A stretch of DNA of 64,000 bases, from positions 96,187,868-96,251,867 of the forward strand of contig NC_084797.1 in NCBI RefSeq assembly GCF_963169125.1. The letters are read 5' to 3'. Numbering within the stretch: the first letter of the stretch is position 1; the number at the start of each line of letters is the position of its first letter. The stretch comes from Humulus lupulus (taxonomy: Eukaryota > Streptophyta > Magnoliopsida > Rosales > Cannabaceae). Positions 54,312-63,012 of the stretch are shown one piece after another. Under the pieces are notes generated by a model. The model was given only the letters and a program-made list of their open reading frames with translations, did no database searches and was not told where the DNA came from. A program made the position numbers and the translations under genes.

Positions 54312-54950
54312 TATGCTATTAACTTTCGGTTTTGTTGTAGTTGTACTTGTGGAATTTTTTGGTGTATCCTATTTGGAGGTTATAAAGTCTAGATATGATG
54401 AAGTTCCAACAAAGGTTGATTTCCTTGTTGCTTTGCTTCCTTTGATCTGCATTCCAGCTCTACTCTCTCTTTCTCGTGGATTTTACAAATGGTTAGCAAA
54501 CTTGTTCTGCTTTTTGTATCTGTAGTTTTCAGTTAAATTTTGCTGCTTTTAGACATTTGACATTATGAAATTAATTATTTTTCCATGGAAATTGTTTTTA
54601 TCTGCTTTTAGGAAAGATGATAATTGGAGACTCTCTTGAGTGGTATATATATTTGTTACTCTTGGTCTTGTTCTGCTTGGTGCAATATCGATTGTTACAG
54701 TAGCTGTTAAACCTTGGACGATGAGAAATAACTTACAGATCCTCCTTATTTTCCTTGGTTTCTGGTGTTTACCTTTTTAAAGACGTCTTTTTTTATTTTG
54801 CAACAGATTGGTGTGGCATTTCTTTTGGTTCTTCTGATGATTGTACTAGCGATTAGTGCTATCAACCATTGGGCATCAAACAATTTATTTACGAGATTCA
54901 ACAAGTCAAGTGCAAAAGAAAATCTGATTTGGAAGGCTTTGGTGTGCTAA
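54312..54950 (+). pseudogene. DEK1-like: DEK1-like (plant calpain) membrane-domain gene fragment, fused to a CACTA exon
   Basis: Three exons match, in order, the multi-spanning membrane region of plant DEK1 upstream of its calpain protease. Exon a (to 54491): SYLEVIKSR, DEVPTKVDFLVALLPLICIP and GFYKW. Intron 54492-54611 runs GT to AG and splits the Trp codon. Exon b (54612-54719): KDDNWRLS, then a TGA (54637-54639), then VVYIFVTLGLVLLGAIS and VAVKPWT; its donor reads AT instead of GT. Exon c (from 54807): IGVAFLLVLLMIVLAISAIN, HWASNN. After about 54900 the reading leaves DEK1 and ends KSSAKENLIWKALVC at a TAA (54948-54950), about the same distance from the CACTA end as the ORF in CACTA-1. DEK1 is a single-copy regulator of epidermal development; this fragment is non-functional. 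Identification is from memory of the family. Confidence 0.82.
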
Positions 54951-55259
54951 CATTTGGAAGATCATGAATCCCTACCTTTACTTTTGAATATGCAACTGTT
55001 TAAGACTATTTTGTTGACTATTGTGAGAATGTTTTGTTTATGTTAATTAAGCAGTGTTGAATATCTTAAGACTTTTGGATTAATTTTTAGATAACCAGGA
55101 ATGTATTTTGACACAATTATTTGGTTATATGTGTTATGAACCATATAATTGGTACTCGAAAATATATTTGTACAATGTTAAGGGCGTCTTAAGTATATTA
55201 AATGAAGCGGGTTTGAATTAAAGAAATAAAAAAAATTATAATGTACAGGTTTATTTAAT
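54951..55259. other. CACTA-2 3' non-coding part
   Basis: AT-rich sequence between the last coding stretch and the subterminal repeats, comparable in place to 193-480 of CACTA-1. No coding capacity. Confidence 0.5.
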
Positions 55260-55666
55260 AATAATTCAAGCTTATCCAAATATTAGAATAATACAAAAAA
55301 TGTCTTATTGTATCGTTTACAATAACACTGGTTTATAAGCATGATATTATGTTATGCAAACTATTTTAAATAATGCAGAAAGTGTGTTATTATAAAGTGT
55401 ATCATAACACTACTTTATAAGTACAAAAAGGTGTTATATAATATACTTATAAATAGCATAATGAAATACTTATATAACTATTAAAATAACACAACAAAAG
55501 TGTTATCGTAGGCTATACCATAACACATGTCTATAACTATGGAAAAGTGTTATGCAAAGTGCTCCGACCTACTCTAACACCGCTTTCCTTAACACATCAA
55601 AAAGTGTTATGGTATATATTTGATAATACTTTTTCGGTCTTATTGAAAGTATTTTTTCTTGTAGTG
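55260..55666. repeat. Subterminal repeats and 3' terminus of CACTA-2
   Basis: It contains repeated GTGTTAT and ATAACAC words and a terminal block CTAACACCGCTTTCCTTAAC, TTGATAATAC and TATTTTTTCTTGTAGTG, which aligns with 790-900 of CACTA-1. The two elements therefore belong to one family and use the same terminal recognition sequence. Confidence 0.85.
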
Positions 55667-55941
55667 TGTGCCTTGAGAGCCACAGGGAGTACTATGATGA
55701 GAAGAAATCTCAGAAGAACTAGGCGAAGACCCTTAGTTATGTGCCCTGCAATATGAGGATTATCTTCAAAGGGTTGCTGAGTTGTCTATTTTACTCTCGC
55801 CATTGGGTTATACCTTTTCAAGAAATCTTCTTCACTAAATAAAAAAAAAGTAGAGCAAGGGAAAATCCTTTTCACCCTTTCCAATAACACCTGTGGAGTA
55901 TGTTTGCTTACAAACTTATCTGATGAAGAGGAGTTCGACAT
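55667..55941 (-). pseudogene. First coding exon remnant of the Tat2 antisense ORF
   Basis: The minus strand has a start codon at 55941-55939 directly behind an acceptor (TTTTGTTGTAG), the same arrangement as in Tat3 and Tat1. The reading MSNSSSSDKFVSKHTPQVLL continues to a TAG after about 51 codons, then to the CACTA-2 insertion point at 55667. It lies at the correct place and orientation for the Tat antisense gene, but sequence similarity to the other two is weak, so this rests on position and splice context. Confidence 0.45.
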
Positions 55942-56059
55942 CTACAACAAAAGAAAAATTAAAAGTAAAGTTAGTGCATCAACATAATGAAGCCAATAGC
56001 TGGGGGCATATCCATTAACTAAGGAAAAAAATTGAAGAAACTGAAGGAAAAAAAAAATT
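55942..56059 (-). other. Probable leader intron of the Tat2 aORF
   Basis: Non-coding A-rich sequence upstream of the antisense start codon. It corresponds to the leader intron seen in Tat1 and Tat3. Confidence 0.35.
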
Positions 56060-56800
56060 TAGGGTTAGGCCGACCACCCTAGATCTCGGACCCTTGGCAA
56101 TCGCCTAGGGAGTATGGTGGTCAGCCTATGTTAAGGTTTTGGTTGACCACCCAGGATTGGGAAACCTGGAAATTGCCCAGGACTTGAGAATGAAGTCTAG
56201 AGTTGGATTTTGTAAACCTAGAAATCAACCAATAATAGGGTTTATAAGCCTGGAAATCGCCTAGGTTAAGGAAGCCCTATGGGTATTCGACCCATGATGG
56301 AAGCCCTAGGGGTTGTCAGCCTATGATGGAAGCCCTAGGGGTGGTCGACCTATTATGGAAGCCCTAGGGGTGGTCGGCCCATGATGAACTTCACATGTCT
56401 GGAAATCGCTTAAGTTAAGGGATGCCCTAGGGGGTTTCGACCCATGACGGGATATGTAGGCCTAGAAATTGCCCAAGGCAAGGGAAACCCTATGGGTGGT
56501 CAGTCCATGGTGGAATTTAAAACCTTGAAATTACCTATACCTGGATCTGAAACCCTGGAAGTTGCCTATGCCTAAATGTGATGCCCTGAAAATCGCCCAA
56601 CCCTAATTTTTATAAGTCTGGAAATCACCCAGGCCAAGGACACTTAAGGGTGGTCGGCCTAGGGTTTTACAAACCTTAAAATCTCACAGGCTAGCGAATC
56701 TCAAGAGTGGTTGGCCTATGTTAGGGTTTTACAACCCTGGAAATTGCCCAGGCTAGTGAATCTAAAGGTGGTCGGCCTACTAACCTCTAAACCCCAAAGC
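56060..56800. repeat. Degenerate GGAAGCCCTAGGGGTGGTCG repeats (about 29 bp) in Tat2
   Basis: Around 56270-56390 the unit ATGATGGAAGCCCTAGGGGT plus GGTCGACCT repeats at 29-bp spacing. Around it are looser copies with CCTGGAAATCGCC and GTGGTCGGCC. The words CTAGGGGTGGTCGGCC and GTGGTCGGCCTA also occur in the Tat2 LTR (35130-35250, 57660-57790), so array and LTR share ancestry. Confidence 0.75.
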
Positions 56801-57509
56801 ATCACGCAAAAAGAGGCAAGGTTCAAGAAAAAATTTTATCAAAAAAAAGGTTTTTGTTCAGAAAAGTCAGTTGTTGTGACTCAAAGCAGAGCAAAGCAAG
56901 AGATTCAGACAGATTTATCAAAGATTCAACTTATTTATACTAACTCTGAGCACATTTAAATTAAACGATGTTAAGAGGAGGAGAAAATACTTACCCAAGT
57001 GAAGATATACAGAGTTGATGAAGAATTGGATAATCACGCTCAAAATACCCTAGAGTCTATGTGCATGGGTCTGAGAATATGATTAGTGAGTCTTTACTTA
57101 TAGCCTCTCAGGCTAACCATCCTATTAGGAATTCAAAATCCTTTAAAAATATCTAGTATAGTCAAAAATTAAAATTCCTTGAAAAATATCTTATATTTTT
57201 AGGAATTCATATTCCTTGAAAAATATTTTGTATTTTTAGGAATTAATATCCTCGAAACATATATTATATTATTAGGACATCAAAATTCCTTGAAAAATAT
57301 ACAAGAATTTTAGGAAAGTAATTTTCCTTGAAAAATATAATTAGTTTTAGGAATTACAATTATACTTGAAAAACAAGTGCTAAGCAAATTATCGATAGTT
57401 GATAGAAGTACTATGCAATGTCTCGAGGGACATTCTCTTAGAGTAATACTATGGTATGTTTCTTAGGCCAAATCAAGTTTACTGTAATGTTGAACACAAT
57501 ACGATAAAC
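56801..57509 (-). promoter_or_regulatory. Tat2 aORF leader and promoter region
   Basis: Sequence between the repeat array and the polypurine tract, where the antisense promoter lies in Tat1. A minus-strand TATA-like CTATAAGTA is near 57112-57104. AT-rich short repeats of TAGGAATT and CCTTGAAAAATAT type fill 57120-57380. No coding region. Confidence 0.4.
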
Positions 57510-57521
57510 TTGGGGGGCAAA
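57510..57521 (+). other. Polypurine tract of Tat2
   Basis: TTGGGGGGCAAA abuts the 3' LTR start at 57522 and differs from the Tat1 tract by one base. Confidence 0.85.
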
Positions 57522-58629
57522 TGTTATCCCTCAAAATTCAAGAGATGACGTGGAGAATGAGAAAGTGACATGTGGCATGACAAGTCATGGAAAAACAACA
57601 AAGTATTGAAAAAAGACAGATGAACAAAGATGGATAGGTCCAAGATCTATAGGGAAGTCGACCAGGCCTAAACCTCCTAGGGTGGTTGGCCTGGCCCTAG
57701 TCCCCTAGGGGTGGTTAGCCTGACACAAACCCCTAGGGGTGGTCAACTTAGCATGCTCAAGAGCTCCATGGGGTGGTTGGCCTAAACTCCCAAAAACACT
57801 TTGCTGGATAAAGTTTATGCTAGTTCAAGATGAAATCAATAGGCCTAGCATCCAGAGGGTCAACAGGCCTAGCACGCAAAAGGTAATTAGAACTGTCACC
57901 CAGGAGATCAGAAGACCTAGCACCCAGAAGGTCATTAGGACTATCACCCAGAAGATCAACATGCCTAGCACCCAGAGGGTCAACAGGCCTAGCACCCAAA
58001 AGGTCATCAGGCCTATCACCCAGAAGATTAGTAGGCCTAGAACCCAGAGGGTCATCACGCCTAGCACATAAGCTTTAAAGGGTGATCGGGCCTAGCATCT
58101 AAGTCTCATAAACCAACCAAGACTTAGCGTTTTCCCGAAGGTTTCAATTATGCATCGTCAACCATGATCCAAAGAAACAACGAGAAGATCCACGATCTCA
58201 TAATCATAGGGAGGTCGACACATATCTCCACACACAATGATCGTGTACCAAACCACAATCCTCAGTCTTGCTGATCATGTAACAGCCCCTGGGTACTATA
58301 AATAAAGGACCCATAGCTTCATTTAAAAGGGTTTGTTTTTGGTTCGATTTTTGGACGATTTTTAGAGAGATGTTTTATGAGGAGAGACTCGGGGCAAATG
58401 AGTGACGAGTGAATACTTTAGCTCATCTATGTAATGGTCTATCTAGTGATGCAATACTAAGGACTAAGTGGATTAGGTTATTGCTGTTCAACTAAACAGA
58501 GCTGAACCACTATAAAATTTATGTGTGTTTGTTTAAGATATTTGTAGTTTGTCGTATATTACATTTATATTCGTTCAATAATTATTATATACCGTACATA
58601 TGACCGTTGGCAAATTTCACAGGTCAGCA
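57522..58629 (+). repeat. 3' LTR of Tat2 (1108 bp)
   Basis: It starts TGTTATCCCTC and ends GGTCAGCA, followed by GTTTT (58630-58634), which equals the five bases before the 5' LTR. A TATA box CTATAAATA is at 58295-58303. A 24-bp minisatellite of about 10 units spans 57838-58070, parallel to the one in the 5' LTR. The open frame across it is a repeat artefact. Confidence 0.85.
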
Positions 58630-58634
58630 GTTTT

Positions 58635-59254
58635 GTTTTGCTTAATTGGATTAGTACTTATTAGCATATCATTTGGTAACAATAATTAAATTTATTTTTA
58701 CAACTAAATTAAAAAACATTGATTTTATGAAAAACACACTTTTCCAAAATAGTGAGTGGGAGGGAGAGTTATGACAATAAGTCCCATGGTCTCCATTATT
58801 TGTTGAATACCGAGAGGCATAGGAAGGGCCTCGTGTCACCTCCGTTTGCGACCTCCCTAAGGAAAGGCTTCTGAATATGTTTATTTTATCTCAATGTTGA
58901 CTTCTCTCATGAGAATATAATTAGTGATGTATTTTAAGTTTGACTGATGCTAAGGCACACTCTTGAGTTAAGTCATTGATTGAAAATAATGGGTTGCACT
59001 CCATAGGTGTATTTAGTCTTTAGAGCACGACTAGTGCATCTTGACCAAAATAGCTGTAGTTCAAAAGTTAAAAGAGAAAAAGGCGTTTTTTAAATTTTCA
59101 CTAGTTAAATTGAGATTTGTCTAAAACTTAATTTGGAGTTAGTGTTGCCTATCCTAAGCCGGTCCATTAACTTTTCAAATTGATTTATCATGGATTAGTA
59201 TATGTGTTTTTATATGTTGCATTCATGCATCATATTTACTTTTTCAAATAAAAT
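58635..59254. other. Unassigned AT-rich sequence right of Tat2
   Basis: No gene is seen. It was joined to 34979 before Tat2 inserted. A less AT-rich block (58740-58880, with CACCTCCGTTTGCGACCTCC) may be leader sequence of the copia-like remnant at 59255. Confidence 0.4.
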
Positions 59255-59870
59255 TTGATATTTATTATATATTTTAGTTCATTATATTTTATTTATTTAT
59301 TTCTAGAAACAATGATTAATTCTCTTAATCCTGATCATGTACTTGAAAATTTGGGAAATCAAAGCTACCTCATTGACAAACTCTTGGAAAAGATTCCATT
59401 TAATCTTAACCACATGAGAAGATGGTACGATGGGATTCACATTGTCTTCGAAACACAAAACGTGTATGGAGCAATCTATGATCTACCACCAGAGGTTCTA
59501 AACTTTACATCCAACTTTGATGAACATGAAAAATGTGGTGAATGGATGAGATCGAATCACCTTACACGTCAATGCATGTTATCGACCATGCATGGCCACA
59601 TTAAAGAAATATATATGGTTATTGAAACTGAAAACAAGATGTGGGCCATGATAAAGGATGATGCTATAGCACATGCTAAATTTTTTAAATACGTGGTAAA
59701 TTCGATTTACTCAAAAACTCTTCTTTAATATTTTTGAATGCTTGATTAAAAATTATGCCACTAATAATATTTTTCATATGTTCTTGTTTTCAGGGATGTA
59801 GAAATCTTTTGAGAAAAAGAGTAGTTGCATTGAAACCAAAGCGAAGAGAAAAAGATAAAGTTAATTGAAT
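59255..59870 (+). pseudogene. Copia Gag-like (UBN2-type) remnant
   Basis: One frame runs 157 codons, probably starting at the internal MINSLNPDHVLENLGNQSYL. It contains RRWYDGIHIVFETQNVYGAI and NHLTRQCMLSTMHGHIKEIY, then NKMWAMIKDD, a pattern like the UBN2 region of copia Gag (L-x-S-x5-L, then W-x2-L). After the stop at 59728 an acceptor-like TTTTCAG (59788-59794) precedes LLRKRVVALKPKRREKDK, a basic tail. No knuckle, protease or RT follows. It could also be a domesticated Gag-like gene, but no supporting exon structure is visible. Confidence 0.45.
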
Positions 59871-60205
59871 AAAGAAAAGATTAGTTTAGAAATTTATTTT
59901 GTTTAGTTTAAAAGAATTTAATTTTTTTTCATTTTGAAATAGTTTATTTTCATTATGAAAGAAATTAATAAGTTCTTTTTCTTTAAAGTAGTTATAGAAT
60001 TCTTTCTAGAAACTATGTTTTTAGAGTCCTTTATTTGATGAATGAACAAGTTTAGTATTTCTTTGGAATAATAAATTCAGTTGTTATTTTTGAAATATAC
60101 TTGTTCCACCTATTTCATCAATGAGTATAAATGATAATTATGAATTATTGTGCAAATCATAGACTTAATAAGACATCTTATTCCAACCACAATTAAGTGA
60201 AACAT
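59871..60205. other. AT-rich unassigned sequence
   Basis: No gene or repeat recognised. It ends with AACAT (60201-60205), the probable left target site of Tekay3. Confidence 0.4.
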
Positions 60206-62609
60206 TGTAACGACCCAAGTTTACTAATAAGGCTTAAGGGCCTTGATTAGTGTGCCGAGAGGGCATAATTGGAATACATGTGATTTAATGATTAAAAGTA
60301 TGTTATATGACTATTTGAATATCTGAGATGCATGACTATGTGTATTAGTATGCATGTAGGCCCTGATTATGTTAGAAGGGCATAATCTTAATTTTGGGCC
60401 CGTTGAGGGCATAACTGTATATATATGTGATAAATTGTTGAGACCAAATTATTATGTGGATATATTTGTAATCAGTGACTCGAGACGATCCTAGTGAGCG
60501 AGTTAGCGGAAAAGTCACGGCGGGGATTTATACCTGGCTCGTGGAGAGCCTGGGGGTATTTATGGGAATTTGGAGAGTATATTGGGCTCAATTTTGACAT
60601 TGAGGAATATAATCAGTGATTAGTTAGGTGTCGGGAAGTATGCGATAAATATTAGAGTTACTCGAGGTTTTAGGGAGAATTGGGTGAAATGACCAAAATT
60701 CCCCTAAGTTGATTTAAAGGCTTAGGGATAAAAGGGAGGGTATCTTGGTCATTTGAGTTAGAAACTGGGATAAGGATAACTATTGCTTTATGCCTTAGTG
60801 GAATAAGTCAAGAGTCTGAAAGAAAAGAAAAAGAAAGGAAAAGAAGGAAAGAAAGGGGATTGGAAGTCTACTATTTTCTATCTCTCGGTTCAAGTTTTCT
60901 TCACCATCTCTTGAGGACTTTTGGGGCAGAAACTTAGGGAGAATCAGAGCAGAAGCTTGAGGTTAAGGTCTTTGATCTAGCTAGAGGAATTGGCAGGGAT
61001 TTAGCAAGAACAAACCATTCAGTTGAGGTAAGACTTTCAGGTTTTCTTTAGTTTCTGGTTTCCATGTTGAACTAAGATGTTTAAGCTAAATTTGGTGGGA
61101 ATTCTAGGGAATTCAAGCTAAGGGTTTGAGGAGGAGTAAGCCTAGAAGGTGTAGAGGCTAACTTAAGGTCGAATCCCCATTGAAGGTATGAAATTCTAGC
61201 TCTAAATTATGAGGTTTTGGTTGTTTTGATGAAGTTTCTAAGTTTTGGGTCCAGCCATGGTGAATTCTATGTTTAGGGATGCATGTGATTGGGTTTTGTG
61301 TATTTGGGATTCTTCGGATGAGTTAGACATGTTAGTAATCTTGATTCTAAGTTTGGTTGAAGTTTGGAGAAGTTTTGGTAAGGTTTGGCACGGGGAAAAT
61401 CGAAGGAGGGAGAAACAACATTTGTTGTTCTGTGACTAGCGCTACAGCGCTAGCCTTTGTGCTCTGTAGCGCTAGGCCATATACCCTGGGAAAATTTTGG
61501 GCTCTATTTGTAGCGCTGTAGCGCCCTCCTTAGAGCGTTGTAGCACTACCCTATTTCCATAAAGGGATTTTTGAGTTATTTTCAAGGGTTTTTGCTGGGC
61601 GGTTCGGGGTTTGATTCCACCACCCCGTTTGGTGAAATTAGGGCTTCCCGAGTGCTCGGGATGGGAGCCGAGTTTAGGTCTTGGACTTGAGTTTGGTGAT
61701 GATTTTGATGTATGGTTGTGACTAGGTGTGTGCTAGGGCTCAAGGGGGATCGTGCTCAAGGATCAAAGCAAACGAAGCTAGCGAATTTAAAGGTAAGAAT
61801 ACTACACCAGGTTATATGTTTGTGATGGGACTAAGTGCTCCTGATATCTGTATAATGTCAAAGATGGTATTATGCCAAGGGACATGTGAAAAATGGCCTA
61901 AGGGTGTTGTATACAAAATTTGCGCATAGGGCGCGGCTTGGCCACTGGTAGCCAAGGACAGCTTAATATTCACTGAGCTCGGTTTAAGCGGGCCGGAGTC
62001 AGTTGGATAAACAGAGGGTGTGGCCTAAGGGCGCTAACCCTGGTTATCATTTGTGAATTTATTGTTGATGTGAAATAATATATTTTGTATGATGAATACT
62101 TGGTTATCATGGATGCTTAGACTGTTGAGAATATGTTTATGTGATATGAGATATTGGATTGTCTGTTGATTGTTTTTGCTCTGTTATTGTGTTTTCTTGC
62201 TGGGCCTTGTCTCACGGGTGCTACGTGGTGCAGGTAAAGGCAAAGGCAAGTTGGAATAATCCTGAGATGGGGAGCTGCGGGGCTGAATGTACATAGTCAG
62301 TTGTTTGGCTGCCATGGCCGAGGAGTGGATCAGGACAGGGAATGCCTAATAGTTTGTTTTGCCTTAAAGTGGCTAATTATTGTATTTAAATCTTGAATCT
62401 TTGTAAATGGTTTAATCTTGTTATTTTTGGGATCCCGTGTAAACAGAAAATGTTTATTTATAAGAAATGCGGCTTTTGAGACCTAAATCTTTTAACCCTA
62501 CTTCTACTATAGTTTTAGTAACACGTTTTTTAATTAAATGACTTGATTATCAAGTCTAACACCTTTATAAACACATAGTGTAACGATCTTCGCTATCCAG
62601 GGCGTTACA
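60206..62609 (+). repeat. 5' LTR of Tekay3
   Basis: It starts TGTAACGACCC and ends CAGGGCGTTACA. It is similar over its full length to 30110-32521, including the GTAGCGCT-rich block (61430-61550) and the CTAGGTGTGTGCTAGGGCTC segment. Open frames inside are shared LTR sequence without known domains. Confidence 0.92.
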
Positions 62610-62612
62610 ACT

Positions 62613-62624
62613 TAGTATCAGAGC
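62613..62624 (+). other. Primer binding site of Tekay3 (initiator tRNA-Met)
   Basis: TAGTATCAGAGC, one mismatch from TGGTATCAGAGC, three bases after the LTR end. It confirms plus orientation. Confidence 0.88.
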
Positions 62625-63012
62625 GTCCTAGGTTTAAGGGTTCCTGAAGACTGGGTTGACATGTACATTCACTGCGAAAGCCAAGCTCGACTCAGGGTTT
62701 GGTAAATAGTGTATATATGACTATTTGTTTAAATGATCTGAATGAGATATGATTGTTAATACATGTTTGATTTATAGGGAGCATGAGATACTGATAGGAC
62801 CTGGCCCTTGACTATTGCATGATGATTTTGAGGCGTGATTATTAGCATTGCTATGCATGTGAATGAATATATGGAATAATATTTGGATAATTTGCTATGA
62901 AATTGATTGCTTGTGAATGATTAGAGTTCCAGTGATGGATTATGAAAGTATTATTACCTTGTCATCATAGTCTGATTGCCGAGTCTTTGATTGCAGATTG
63001 ACTTGGATAATT
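62625..63012 (+). other. Tekay3 gag leader
   Basis: Untranslated leader between PBS and gag, without coding capacity. A TTGCAG near 62991 could act as a splice acceptor, but no donor is evident. Confidence 0.5.

Larger units (their letters stand above)
51480..55666 (+). mobile_element. CACTA-2: CACTA transposon lacking its left end, with a captured gene fragment
   Basis: The right terminus TTTTTTCTTGTAGTG ends at 55666 and the preceding 400 bp share the ATAACAC/GTGTTAT array of CACTA-1. The expected left terminus CACTACAAGAAA was not found upstream in the window. The left border is taken as the end of Tat3 similarity at about 51480. The right neighbour from 55667 is Tat2 antisense-ORF sequence. 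Inside is a DEK1-like gene fragment (54312-54900). No transposase domain is recognisable. Confidence 0.75.
34985..58629 (+). mobile_element. Tat2: Tat-like gypsy element, heavily nested and deleted
   Basis: The left LTR starts TGTTATCCCTC (34985) and the right LTR starts identically (57522). The five bases outside are GTTTT on both sides (34980-34984 and 58630-58634), consistent with one insertion. In plus order: 5' LTR part, [Tekay2], gag, protease and start of RT (41712-44800), [Tat3, CACTA-2], first exon of the antisense ORF (55941-55667), 29-bp repeats, polypurine tract, 3' LTR. RT, RNase H, integrase and most of the antisense gene are missing. Confidence 0.75.

Noticed and set aside
61245..61439. 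Short frames in the Tekay3 LTR, some starting with ATG
   Set aside because: They occur in LTR sequence shared with the solo LTR but with differing stops; no protein signal.
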